Positions 26,265 to 34,739 of a stretch of DNA of 64,000 bases are shown here, one piece after another. Source of the stretch: Sphingomonas sp. LM7 (GTDB taxonomy: Bacteria > Pseudomonadota > Alphaproteobacteria > Sphingomonadales > Sphingomonadaceae); contig NZ_CP019511.1 of assembly GCF_002002925.1 (NCBI RefSeq), positions 2,480,001 to 2,544,000 on the forward strand, in the 5' to 3' direction. The notes under the pieces are model-generated. The model saw only the letters and a list, made by a program, of their open reading frames with translations, had not been told where the DNA came from and did no database searches. The position numbers and the translations under genes are program-made. The stretch's first letter is position 1. Every line of letters starts with the position of its first letter.

Positions 26265-27238
26265 TGGCGATCAGACCGAGATCGGGCCAACTTCGCCTGC
26301 CCTACACGAACGAGGCGTTCCCGCCCGGCGTCCTCGCGAACGGCAGCAGCGAACTGTCTGTGACATGGGGCGAGATCCTCTGGGCCGCTCTGACCATCGG
26401 ACGCCCGTCGGTGCACCATGTCTTCGCGCATGGGGCTGCCTCCTTGCACGAGGCGGTGTTCCGCCTGTCGCTGGTCGGCATGGCGCTCGAGCAATATGGT
26501 CCCACCGCCACGCGCTTGCGCCGGACAAGTGCTTACAAGAACCTCGATCCGACCGAGAAAGGCGCGATCAGCTATTTCCTTGGCATGACCTTCTGCAAAC
26601 TATTCTCCAGCCGCCTGCTTTCGACTCCCTGGCTTCTGCATCTTGACGTGTTCAAGTCGACGATCCCGACCTCGGTTCTTGGCCGATCGCGGCCCGATCT
26701 CTTCGGTCAGCAGACAAGTTCCGGTGACTGGCTCTCGTTCGAGACCAAGGGGCGCGCGAGCAAACCGTCCGCCCCCGACAGGACGAAGGCCAAGACACAG
26801 GCAACCCGTCTCGTGTCGGTAAACGGCAGTCCATGCACTCTGCATATCGGCTCGTTCGCTTTCTTCGCGAACGACGCGCTGCATTTCCACTGGATCGATC
26901 CGCCTTCCGACCCCAAAAAGCCGATCGAGGTTCCGGAGATCGGCGATGCGTGGCGCTTCTACTATGGCCCCGTCCGAGCGCTCTGGGACGCGTTCGGGCG
27001 CGGGGCAGAAGCGCGGGATCAAGCCGGCCTCGGGTTTGCGCTGCCGTTTCTCGATCTGACCATTAAGGTCCACCCGCTGCTGGCTAGGTTCTTCGTCGAT
27101 GAGGATTGGGCAGGAGCGCATCGCGCCATGTTCGAGCTCGGGGAACAACTGAAGGAGGAGGGATTTCAGCTGGACGGTCTCAAGGTAGAAAGTGGTCCGA
27201 GTTGGAATGCTCGCAGGGTTTTAACACTGGCTGAGTAG
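26264..27238 (+). CDS. Unknown protein with PD-(D/E)xK-like nuclease motif
   Basis: 324 residues, overlapping the DUF4236 stop by one base. Near residues 143-167, SRPDLFG, a short loop and WLSFETKGRAS give P-D...E-x-K in the order and spacing of a restriction-endonuclease-like core. A Gln/Thr-rich helix (AKTQATRLVSV) follows, as in many such folds. The rest is unrecognised. It could cut DNA, or it could be a non-catalytic member of the fold. Its partner DUF4236 protein and its place between a mobile-element core and the qat operon suggest cargo, possibly defence. The IS3 element lies 62 bases after its stop. Confidence 0.65.
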   Translation: MAIRPRSGQLRLPYTNEAFPPGVLANGSSELSVTWGEILWAALTIGRPSVHHVFAHGAASLHEAVFRLSLVGMALEQYGPTATRLRRTSAYKNLDPTEKGAISYFLGMTFCKLFSSRLLSTPWLLHLDVFKSTIPTSVLGRSRPDLFGQQTSSGDWLSFETKGRASKPSAPDRTKAKTQATRLVSVNGSPCTLHIGSFAFFANDALHFHWIDPPSDPKKPIEVPEIGDAWRFYYGPVRALWDAFGRGAEARDQAGLGFALPFLDLTIKVHPLLARFFVDEDWAGAHRAMFELGEQLKEEGFQLDGLKVESGPSWNARRVLTLAE

Positions 27239-27300
27239 GCTCTCGCACCGGTCCAAACCAAATCATCTTCAAACGCGATTTGAATGAAGGTGGCGTTGAG

Positions 27301-27327
27301 TGAGCTGCACCCGGTTTCGTGGACACC
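27301..27327. repeat. IS3 terminal inverted repeat, downstream (orfB) end
   Basis: 27 bases identical in inverse orientation to 28512-28538. It starts with TGAGCTGCACCC and is flanked on the outside by the GAG duplication. Confidence 0.95.
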
Positions 27328-27330
27328 AGG

Positions 27331-28191
27331 TTAGGCTACACTAGCCTGCTTCTCGAAGTCCATCGGGCTGAGATACCCCAAGGTCGAGTGCCTGCGTGTC
27401 GGATTGTAGAAGCGCTCGATATAATCGAACACGTCTTCCCTCGCCTGATTGCGCGTGCGGTATGTTTTCCGCGCGATCCGTTCGGTCTTGAGCGAGGAGA
27501 AGAAGCTCTCCATCGCAGCGTTGTCCCAGACGTTACCGGACCGGCTCATCGAACAGGTGACGCCGTTGTCGGCCATCAGCCGCTGGAACTGCTCGCTGGT
27601 ATATTGGCTGCCCTGGTCGGAGTGATGCAGGAGGGCATCCGGCTTACCGCGCCGCCAGATCGCCATGATCAGCGCGTCGGTGACGAGCTGCGCCGTCATC
27701 GTGTCGCTCATCGACCAACCAACGACGCGGCGTGAGAACAGGTCGATAACGGCTGCGACATAGAGCCAGCCTTGGGCAGTCCAGATATAGGTGAAGTCCG
27801 CCACCCACTTCTGGTTCGGCTCGTCGGCGGTGAACTGACGATCGAGCACATTGCCGGCGATCACCGATCGCTGGCCTTCGTCCTTGGGCAGCCCGCGACG
27901 CCGGGGGCGAGCCTTGAGGCCCTGCGCCCGCATCAGCCGTTCGACGCGGTGCAGCCCGCATGACAGGCCTTCGGCCAGAAGATCGTGCCAGACACGGCGC
28001 GCGCCATAGGTGCGATAGCTGGAGATGAAGCTCGCACGGACCCGCGCGCCGACATCTTCATCGCTGCGCGAACGCGCGCTCGGCGCACGCACCAGCCAGG
28101 CGTGGAAGCCACTGCGCGAGACCCCGAGCGCCTCGCATATCCACGATACCGGCCAGATCCCCCGGTGCTTCGCGATGAAGGCGAACCTCAT
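27331..28191 (-). CDS. IS3-family transposase OrfB (integrase core)
   Basis: 286 residues. An HTH_21-like N-terminal part (WICEALGVSRSGFHAWLVR) precedes an rve integrase core with the DDE triad: Asp in VAAVIDLFSRRVVGW, Asp in LHHSDQGSQYTSEQF and Glu in MESFFSSLKTE. The C-terminal IERFYNPTRRHSTLGYLSPM is standard. Its ATG overlaps the orfA stop (ATGA). The orfB frame is also open upstream, back to a run of seven A residues in orfA. A -1 slip there would make the OrfAB fusion transposase. Confidence 0.95.
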   Translation of the reverse strand: MRFAFIAKHRGIWPVSWICEALGVSRSGFHAWLVRAPSARSRSDEDVGARVRASFISSYRTYGARRVWHDLLAEGLSCGLHRVERLMRAQGLKARPRRRGLPKDEGQRSVIAGNVLDRQFTADEPNQKWVADFTYIWTAQGWLYVAAVIDLFSRRVVGWSMSDTMTAQLVTDALIMAIWRRGKPDALLHHSDQGSQYTSEQFQRLMADNGVTCSMSRSGNVWDNAAMESFFSSLKTERIARKTYRTRNQAREDVFDYIERFYNPTRRHSTLGYLSPMDFEKQASVA

Positions 28192-28478
28192 ATCGAGTCC
28201 TTCGCGAAGTAGGCCGCCGCTTTTTTTAGGATGTCGCGCTCCGCCTTCATCCGGGCCAGCTCGCGGCGCAGCCGCTCAATCTCCTGCTGCTCTGGCCTCA
28301 GGTTGCCTTGGCCGGGAAAGGCCGATCCAGGATCGCCCTCCGCTTCGCGGATCCACTTGCGCAGCACGTTGGCGTGCACGTCGAGATCGCGCGCCGCCTG
28401 CGCTGCCGAAACGCCCCGCTCCAATACCAGCTTCACCGCCTCAAGCTTGAACTCCCGGCTGAACTTCCGTCGTTGCAT
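28188..28478 (-). CDS. IS3-family OrfA (transposase_8 helix-turn-helix)
   Basis: 96 residues from an ATG with GGAGG upstream. It shows the transposase_8 pattern: KFSREFKLEAVKLVLERGVS, ARDLDVHANVLRKWI, then a leucine-zipper-like EIERLRRELARMKAERDILKKA. The seven-A run at 28221-28227 (minus-strand A-AAA-AAG) sits in ILKKA and is a classic IS3 slippery site. Shifting by -1 there joins the orfB frame without meeting a stop. The true transposase is probably the OrfAB fusion, with OrfA acting as regulator. Confidence 0.93.
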   Translation of the reverse strand: MQRRKFSREFKLEAVKLVLERGVSAAQAARDLDVHANVLRKWIREAEGDPGSAFPGQGNLRPEQQEIERLRRELARMKAERDILKKAAAYFAKDSI

Positions 28479-28511
28479 CGTCACCCTCCGGTTCCCAAAA
28501 CACCTTATCTC

Positions 28512-28538
28512 GGTGTCCACGAAACCGGGTGCAGCTCA
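28512..28538. repeat. IS3 terminal inverted repeat, upstream (orfA) end
   Basis: The perfect inverse copy of 27301-27327. The orfA promoter and start lie just inside it. Confidence 0.95.
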
Positions 28539-28850
28539 GAGTACTCGCTATCGATCGGCGAATGACCTCGACTATGACGTATGCCAGTTCGCAGGGCTGG
28601 CCGTTGTGAATGGCCGGTTCTGGAGTGGCCCGACGTTCCCACTACCGCATACAGACGACGCGTGTTGGTCGGAAGCCGGCACCTGCCGGGTCCGAACGGG
28701 AACGGCGGCTTTCTTGGATCGGCCGCCCAGAACCGGACCGCCTCTTCACGGCCCATCCGCCGTCATCGTCGGCCCTGTATTGGCTGACCAAGAATGACCA
28801 GTTTCAGCGAAACCGGTCATCCCTACGCACGGTGGCGATCGGCGGCTCTT

Positions 28851-28991
28851 TCATTTCATTTTGGGGGGCTTGCTAGATTTGCTGGGTTTGAGGGACGGTG
28901 TGTTACCTGGTGTGGTTTTGTTGTCACGGCGACGCTGATCGGGTTTCCCTGTTGATTTTGCTATCGGCTTGGGTCCTGGCTTAAGTGCCAT
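28851..28991 (-). CDS. Small basic protein (46 residues)
   Basis: A short open frame beginning MALKPGPKPIAKSTGKP and rich in Lys, Arg and Pro, with no acidic patch and no known domain. AAGGAG lies seven bases before the ATG, which is better than chance for this otherwise gene-poor 1.26-kb gap. It could be a small nucleic-acid-binding protein or a relic. It lies between the IS3 element and the qat operon. Confidence 0.5.
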   Translation of the reverse strand: MALKPGPKPIAKSTGKPDQRRRDNKTTPGNTPSLKPSKSSKPPKMK

Positions 28992-29129
28992 GGGCGCTCT
29001 CCTTTTCTTTTCAAAACCAATCCTGCGCGCAACTTTTGCCTATTCTTTAGGGCGGGGCGCTATTGCGTAACAATCCGCACGAGTTAAGAATGAAGTCAAG
29101 GCTGAATGCCTTTCCCAGCCGGCTAACAA

Positions 29130-29306
29130 TCACTGCTTCAGCCAAGCTTGAAGCTCGCGAAGATCGGTAGCCAGTTGGCGGCCTTCGTCGGGGCCACCTT
29201 TATAAATGACCCCATTTTGCGGAGCGCTGGTCAGCGACCCGCGACCTTGAGCGGTCGTGTTAGCTGATGGCTGCTTCCTAAGTTTCAGGTTAGGGAGCCC
29301 ACAACC
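29130..29306 (-). pseudogene. Possible 3' fragment of an unknown gene
   Basis: A minus-strand frame of 58 codons without a start codon. It ends ...GGPDEGRQLATDLRELQAWLKQ and reads like a real protein C terminus. A TAG bounds it upstream. It could be the remnant of a gene broken when the island was assembled, or a chance reading. The rest of the gap from 28539 to 29798, apart from this and the 46-residue gene, shows nothing I can name. Confidence 0.3.
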
Positions 29307-29798
29307 CTATGCGGCCCACTAAGAGCCGTTCAGGCGGCGGACTTCGCGGTGTCCGCTCTTTGGGGGTCGTGGCCTAAAACGGTGAGTCCGCAAACGGCCC
29401 AAAAGTCGCTGGGCGGGTTCCGCAGAAGCGGCCGGTCAGCAAAGCGCCCTAATATCGGTCAGTCGTGCAGCCGAAAACAAATCCCGAAAATGGTCGTTTG
29501 TTCAGCGAACGTCGATCTACGAAGATGGTGGATTGCCGACGGCTATGGGACGCATCGACTCCCATGGCTGGATCGGATCGGCTTGCCTCGGCGACGCGGT
29601 GAGGGTCGGGTGATCGAACATAGCGGTCATATATGAACAGGAGCTCCAAGGCGACGACAGACCGGCGCACCGGTCAAACAAATGAGCCATGCCTCGACCG
29701 ACCAATATTCGAAGATTGGCTAGCATCGATACGCTATGCTTAAGCATGCGATGACTGTACCAACGCTTTGGACGCGCATTATTACGGGAAAAGCCCCA

Positions 29799-31760
29799 AT
29801 GTTCTTATTCGACAACGAGACCAAGGTCGATCTGCTCAATAATGAACCGATCGCCTCCTCGATCGTCGCCTTGCTCCGGGACAATCCGGCGAAGCCTATC
29901 ACGGTCGGCGTCCATGGCGACTGGGGCGCGGGGAAATCCAGCATCCTCGAACTCGTCGAGGCGCAGATCGAAGCGCAGGAGGACACGCTCTGCCTGAAGT
30001 TCAATGGCTGGCGGTTCCAAGGGTTCGAAGACGCGAAGATCGCGCTGATCGAAGGGATCGTTACGGGGCTGGTCGAAAAACGGCCGGCGCTGACCAAGGC
30101 AGGGGATACGGTCAAGGACATCTTCAACCGGATCGACTGGCTCAAAGTGGCCCGGCACGCCGGCGGCCTCGCCCTGACCGCAACGACCGGCATTCCGTCC
30201 CCGGACATGGTGGAAGCGCTACTCGGCAAGCTGAAGGGGATGGTCGCTGATCCCGCGAAGCTCGCAACCAAAGAGAATCTCGACGGTGCTATCGAAGGCG
30301 CGAAAGGCCTGCTCAAGCCGTCCTCGAAAAAGGTGCCGCAGGAGATCGAAGCGTTCCGCAAGGCGTTCGACGAGCTGCTGGAAAAGGCCGGTGTTAAGCA
30401 ACTCGTGGTCCTGATCGACGATCTCGACCGGTGCCTGCCCGACACCGCGATCGAGACGCTCGAGGCGGTGCGGCTGTTCGTGTTCACCAACAACACCGCC
30501 TTCGTCGTCGCGGCGGACGAGGCGATGATCGAATATTCGGTGCGCAAGCACTTCCCGGACCTGCCGGACACGACGGGTCCCCGCGATTATGCACGCAATT
30601 ATCTCGAGAAGCTCATCCAAGTCCCGTTCCGGATCCCGGCGCTGGGCGATGTCGAGACACGTTCCTACGTGACGCTGCTGCTGGTCGGCGCCGAATTGGG
30701 CGAAGATCATGAAGGGTTCAAGACACTCATCGCCGAGGCGCGCCTGGCGCTCCAAGAACCGTGGAAGAGCGCTGGCGTGGACGCCGCGATGCTGCGCGAC
30801 GCCCTGGGAGATTTGGGCGACAACGCGGCCGCCGTGAACGCCGCGCTGACCCTGAGCGACCAGATTGCACCGCTCCTCGCGCGCGGCACATTCGGCAACC
30901 CCCGGCAAATCAAGCGCTTCCTCAACGCCCTGCTCTTGCGCGAGCATACCGCCAGGGCTCGCCGTTTCGGTGATGACTTCAAGCGGACCGTGCTCGCCAA
31001 GCTGATGCTTGCGGAGCGCTTTATCCCGCGCCTCTTCGATCGCATCGCCGGCGACGCCGCGCGGCATGACCAAGGCCGCTCGGAGCGCCTCGGCAGGCTC
31101 GAGGCCGAGCTCGACGCGCCGCCGGAGAATGCGGAAGCCAGTGCCGACGGTGCGGACAGCGCGAAGCGCAAGGCGATCAAACCGGCCGCCGCCGCCGATC
31201 AAATCCTCGACGAATGGCGCGCCGACGAACGCGTCACCGCTTGGGCAAAGCTGGAGCCGCGGCTCGCCGGTGTCGATCTTAGGCCCTACCTGTTCATCGC
31301 CCGCGACCGGAAGGACTTCTTCGGCGCCTCTTCCACGCTCGGTCACCTCGAAGGCGTCGTCGACACTCTGATGCTGCCCAAGCTGGCGCTTGGCGCCCAT
31401 GGCGCCATGCTTGGCCAGCTCGCGCCGGCCGAAGCCGGGAGGGTGTTCGAGGGCGTGCGGTCGAGGATCATCACCCACGACGATTTTCGGCGTCCGCCGC
31501 CGGGCGTGGACGGGGCGATCGCGCTCGTGGTCGCGCACCCGTTGCTGCAGCCCAACCTCCTCGACCTCATCGAGCAGCTCCCGGCCGACCGCTGCGGGGC
31601 TTGGGCTACGACAGGCTGGAATGCCGCGCTGACCGCCCAGGAATCCAAGGCGCGGCTTGCGGTTATCCTCAAAGGCTGGGCGCAGCAGGACGGCAACCGG
31701 GCGCTCAAGATGGCGGCGGGCGTCGCGGTCGGGGGCAGGGGCAAGGGAGGGAAGCGCTGA
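29799..31760 (+). CDS. qatA: QatA, KAP-family P-loop ATPase
   Basis: 653 residues from ATG 29799. A KAP-type P-loop NTPase: Walker A GVHGDWGAGKSS (about residues 37-48), Walker B LVVLIDDLDRC (about 202-212), and the KAP features LCLKFNGWRFQG and NPRQIKRFLNALLLRE near 368-385. KAP ATPases in defence systems are thought to sense phage or drive an effector complex. Here it is the first gene of a four-gene operon in the known order of Qat (ATPase, QatB, QueC-like, TatD-like). An upstream in-frame ATG at 29736 sits in the palindrome ATGCTTAAGCAT, and that palindrome may be a regulatory site. The stop shares one base with the qatB start. Confidence 0.88.
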   Translation: MFLFDNETKVDLLNNEPIASSIVALLRDNPAKPITVGVHGDWGAGKSSILELVEAQIEAQEDTLCLKFNGWRFQGFEDAKIALIEGIVTGLVEKRPALTKAGDTVKDIFNRIDWLKVARHAGGLALTATTGIPSPDMVEALLGKLKGMVADPAKLATKENLDGAIEGAKGLLKPSSKKVPQEIEAFRKAFDELLEKAGVKQLVVLIDDLDRCLPDTAIETLEAVRLFVFTNNTAFVVAADEAMIEYSVRKHFPDLPDTTGPRDYARNYLEKLIQVPFRIPALGDVETRSYVTLLLVGAELGEDHEGFKTLIAEARLALQEPWKSAGVDAAMLRDALGDLGDNAAAVNAALTLSDQIAPLLARGTFGNPRQIKRFLNALLLREHTARARRFGDDFKRTVLAKLMLAERFIPRLFDRIAGDAARHDQGRSERLGRLEAELDAPPENAEASADGADSAKRKAIKPAAAADQILDEWRADERVTAWAKLEPRLAGVDLRPYLFIARDRKDFFGASSTLGHLEGVVDTLMLPKLALGAHGAMLGQLAPAEAGRVFEGVRSRIITHDDFRRPPPGVDGAIALVVAHPLLQPNLLDLIEQLPADRCGAWATTGWNAALTAQESKARLAVILKGWAQQDGNRALKMAAGVAVGGRGKGGKR

Positions 31761-32629
31761 TGGGAACTTCAACACCGTTCCGAGGGGCGAGCCCCGGATC
31801 GCCGCTGGTGCCGGATTTCGTCGACGACGATCCGGGCGGTCCCGCCCCGGCGCCGCAGGACGGCGACGGCGACGGTGAACCTCCGCCCGCGGTCCCGCCG
31901 GCGCCGCCTCCCCGGCCCGTTCCGCTGCCGCCCCCGGTGCCGGACCGGTTCCGCAGCGCGCGCGCCAATTTCTCGCGCTTCGCGAGCTCGGGCGGGGACG
32001 ACCGTCGGGCGCTCGGCCGCGCCGTTTCCCAATATGTTTCGCAGGCGGCGGGCGGATCGGGCAATGCCGCGCGGCGGATGGGCTCCTCGCGCGGTGCTGC
32101 CGCGCGCATCGCCAGCTTCCTGGGCGACGTCGCGACGCGCGGCCTCCAGACCGCGTTGGCGAACTTCAACCTCGCGGGACTGGCCGGACGTCCGGCCACG
32201 GAGATTCTCTCGGCGCTCGTCGAGCATATCTGTCCCGAAGGAGGGTCGATCGACGAGGGAATCGCCCGCGACGCGTTCCTCGAGACCGTCGTCGATCTCG
32301 CCGACGCCGGCGTAACTGACATGGCGAACCTCACGTCCGAGCAGATGCAGACCGTCCTCGAACTCTACGTCGCCCATACGATCGAGGACCGCATCTACAA
32401 CGACATCGGCGTGCGCGGCGTCGAGCTCCCAGCGGACGTGCGCGCGGCCGAGCAGGTCCGCGACCAGCTGCACGATTTCATCCGGGGCGGCGTCGTCGAT
32501 GCATTTTCCGAGGCGGCGATCGATTTCACCGCGATCGACCCCGCGACGATCGCGCAGACCATCGAGCAGGTCTATCAATCCTCGTTCGACATCCTCGAGG
32601 CGCTCGGCGAACAGGAGGCAGGCGAATGA
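31760..32629 (+). CDS. qatB: QatB
   Basis: 289 residues. The first 60 are low-complexity, with Pro runs and Gly/Asp (for example PPPAVPPAPPPRPVPLPPP). The rest is helical: RANFSRFASSGGDDRRALGR, a Gly/Ser/Arg section, and an acidic helical C-terminal half. No enzymatic motif is visible. The identification as QatB comes from position between QatA and the QueC-like gene, matching length and the low-complexity N terminus. GGGAGG precedes the ATG. Its stop overlaps qatC by four bases. QatB is required for Qat defence, but its biochemical role is not established. Confidence 0.82.
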   Translation: MGTSTPFRGASPGSPLVPDFVDDDPGGPAPAPQDGDGDGEPPPAVPPAPPPRPVPLPPPVPDRFRSARANFSRFASSGGDDRRALGRAVSQYVSQAAGGSGNAARRMGSSRGAAARIASFLGDVATRGLQTALANFNLAGLAGRPATEILSALVEHICPEGGSIDEGIARDAFLETVVDLADAGVTDMANLTSEQMQTVLELYVAHTIEDRIYNDIGVRGVELPADVRAAEQVRDQLHDFIRGGVVDAFSEAAIDFTAIDPATIAQTIEQVYQSSFDILEALGEQEAGE

Positions 32630-33975
32630 GCCGACATCTGATCATCGGTCGGCTCGGGCCGGGCGACCGCACCCGAATCCCCAAGGCGACGGACGAGGCC
32701 GCGACCGAACTCCGGTTCGGGCCTGCCGACGGGATGAATTTCGGGATCGGCAACGCGCTGGCCGACATGCGCGCGCTAGGGCTCCAGCCCGGCGAGGTCG
32801 CGGCCGACCTGTTGATCCTCGCCGCGCATGTCCACGCGGCGGATACCCGCATCTCGCGAGACAGCGAGGCGCAGGACGGCTGGACCCGGGAGATCCGCCT
32901 CGTCGTGCCGGTGAGTGATCCCGCCCTGTGGGACGCGAGCCGGGTCACCCTCAAGCGCGCGCTTGACTTCTTGACCGGTGACCGCTGGCAGATCGGGTTC
33001 AGGGCAAGGCCGCGCACCCATCGCACCCTCGTCGTCCCGCCCGAACCGCGGCTCGAGGACCTGCCCTATGATGGCGTCAGCCTGTTCTCGGGCGGGCTCG
33101 ACAGCCTGATCGGAGCGATCGACCGGGTCTCGGCTGGACATACGCAACTCTTCGTCAGCCATGCCGGCGAGGGCGCGGTCAGCGCCTCGCAGGAGGGGTG
33201 CTTCGGCGGGCTACGCCGTGCATTCCCCAGGAACAACCTCGAGCGCATTCGGGTCTGGATGGCGTTCGAGAACGGACTGGTCGAGGATGTGGCGTCGGAG
33301 TCGACCACGCGCGGACGATCGTTCCTGTTCTTCGCGATCGCCGCCGCGGCCGGGTCCGGGCTGGGAAAGCCGTTCGACCTGCAGGTGCCCGAGAACGGCC
33401 TGATCGCACTCAACGTACCGCTCGACACATTGCGGCTCGGCGCGCCGAGCACTCGCACCACGCATCCCTTCCATCTCGCGCGGTGGAACGATCTGCTCGC
33501 CGACCTCGGGATCGCCGGCCGGTTGGTCAACCCCTATTGGGACAAGACCAAGGGCGAGATGGTCGACGGGTGCGCCGACCAGGCCGTGCTGCAGGCGCTC
33601 ACGCCCCATTCGCTGTCCTGCTCGTCGCCCGCCAAGGCGCGGTGGCTCGGGCTGCCGCAGGGCCATTGCGGCCATTGCCTGCCGTGCCTGATCCGGCGTG
33701 CATCGCTGCTCGGCAAGGACCCGACGCCCTATATTCTCGATAATCTTTCGGCGACAACCCTCGACACGAAGAAGGCCGAGGGCATACAGGTCCGATCGTT
33801 CCAGCTCGCGATCGCGCGGCTGCGGCGCGACCCCGGTCTCGCCAAGCTGCTCGTCCACAAACCCGGAAGCCTAGCCGACGTGCCTGCCGATATCGACGAA
33901 CTCGCGGAGGTCTACCGCCGCGGACTCGAGGAAGTGGGACGGCTGCTCCGGGGCGTGCGCGCGGCGCCCGCATGA
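32626..33975 (+). CDS. qatC: QatC, QueC-like PP-loop protein
   Basis: 449 residues. The PP-loop ATP-pyrophosphatase motif SLFSGGLDSLIG is at about residues 153-164, and a zinc-binding CGHCLPCLIRR follows near 346-356, as in QueC (7-cyano-7-deazaguanine synthase). The protein is about twice the size of housekeeping QueC, with an added N-terminal domain of about 145 residues, as in QatC. QueC-like enzymes form nitriles on deazaguanine; in Qat a related chemistry may modify protein, nucleotide or nucleic acid. The ATGA overlaps on both sides indicate strict coupling with qatB and qatD. Confidence 0.9.
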   Translation: MSRHLIIGRLGPGDRTRIPKATDEAATELRFGPADGMNFGIGNALADMRALGLQPGEVAADLLILAAHVHAADTRISRDSEAQDGWTREIRLVVPVSDPALWDASRVTLKRALDFLTGDRWQIGFRARPRTHRTLVVPPEPRLEDLPYDGVSLFSGGLDSLIGAIDRVSAGHTQLFVSHAGEGAVSASQEGCFGGLRRAFPRNNLERIRVWMAFENGLVEDVASESTTRGRSFLFFAIAAAAGSGLGKPFDLQVPENGLIALNVPLDTLRLGAPSTRTTHPFHLARWNDLLADLGIAGRLVNPYWDKTKGEMVDGCADQAVLQALTPHSLSCSSPAKARWLGLPQGHCGHCLPCLIRRASLLGKDPTPYILDNLSATTLDTKKAEGIQVRSFQLAIARLRRDPGLAKLLVHKPGSLADVPADIDELAEVYRRGLEEVGRLLRGVRAAPA

Positions 33976-34739
33976 ACCAGGCCGACGCGATCGAGCGCTC
34001 GGCGCTGGTCGACTTCCACTGCCACCTCGACCTCTATCCGGACCTTCAGGTCGCGATCGACCAGTGCGAGAAGGACGCGGTCTACACGCTCGCTGTGACT
34101 ACTACGCCCAAGGCATGGCGTCGCAATCACGAGCTGGCGTCCCGCACCAAATATGTTCGGGCGGCGCTCGGGCTCCATCCGCAGCTCGTCGCCGAGCGGG
34201 CGGCCGAGCTTGCCCTATGGCACGAGCTGGTGCCGACGACGCGCTATGTCGGCGAGGTGGGGCTGGATTCGGGGCCGAGCCACTTCCGCTCGCTCGCGCT
34301 GCAAAAGCAGGTCTTCGAGGCGATCCTCGGGCGATGCGCGGCGCTCGGCGACCGCATCCTCACGGTACACAGCGTCCGCTCGGTGAAGCCCGTACTCGAC
34401 ATGATCGAGGCCCGGCTGCCGCGCACGCGTGGGCGCGTCGTGTTGCACTGGTTCACCGGCTCGGCTTCCGAGCTGCGGCGCGCGCTGGAGCTCGGCTGCT
34501 TCTTCTCGGTCAACGCAGCCATGCTCGACGGCGGGCGGCGAGAAGCGTGCGTCGCCGCAATCCCCTCCGATCGCATCCTCACCGAGACCGACGGTCCGTT
34601 CACCCAGACGATGGGACGACCGTCGAGGCCGAGCGACGTGTCGGCGACCGTGATCAAACTGGCCGGCATGCGCGGTGTCGAGCCCGCCGCGATGGCGAGG
34701 CAGATCACCGCGAACCTGAAGCATCTGATCGCCAGCTGA
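33972..34739 (+). CDS. qatD: QatD, TatD-like metal-dependent nuclease
   Basis: 255 residues in the TatD amidohydrolase fold. Metal ligands and motifs in order: DFHCHLDLYPD (about 14-24), ALGLHPQLV, VGEVGLDSG (about 94-102), TVHSVRS, LHWFTGSASELRRAL and ILTETDGPF (about 197-205). Family members are 3'-5' DNases or hydrolases. It overlaps qatC by four bases and closes the operon. The housekeeping TatD pattern is intact, so activity is likely. After its stop there are 805 bases without a gene. Confidence 0.92.
   Translation: MNQADAIERSALVDFHCHLDLYPDLQVAIDQCEKDAVYTLAVTTTPKAWRRNHELASRTKYVRAALGLHPQLVAERAAELALWHELVPTTRYVGEVGLDSGPSHFRSLALQKQVFEAILGRCAALGDRILTVHSVRSVKPVLDMIEARLPRTRGRVVLHWFTGSASELRRALELGCFFSVNAAMLDGGRREACVAAIPSDRILTETDGPFTQTMGRPSRPSDVSATVIKLAGMRGVEPAAMARQITANLKHLIAS

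Larger units (their letters stand above)
27301..28538 (-). mobile_element. Complete IS3-family insertion sequence
   Basis: A 1238-bp element. Its ends are a perfect 27-bp inverted repeat (27301-27327 and 28512-28538) beginning TGAGCTGCACCC. The trinucleotide GAG flanks both ends (27298-27300 and 28539-28541), a 3-bp target duplication typical of IS3. The two overlapping frames, orfA and orfB, read on the minus strand. The intact ends, perfect repeats and direct duplication indicate recent transposition. It landed in the gap after the PD-(D/E)xK-like gene and broke no recognisable gene. Confidence 0.95.
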
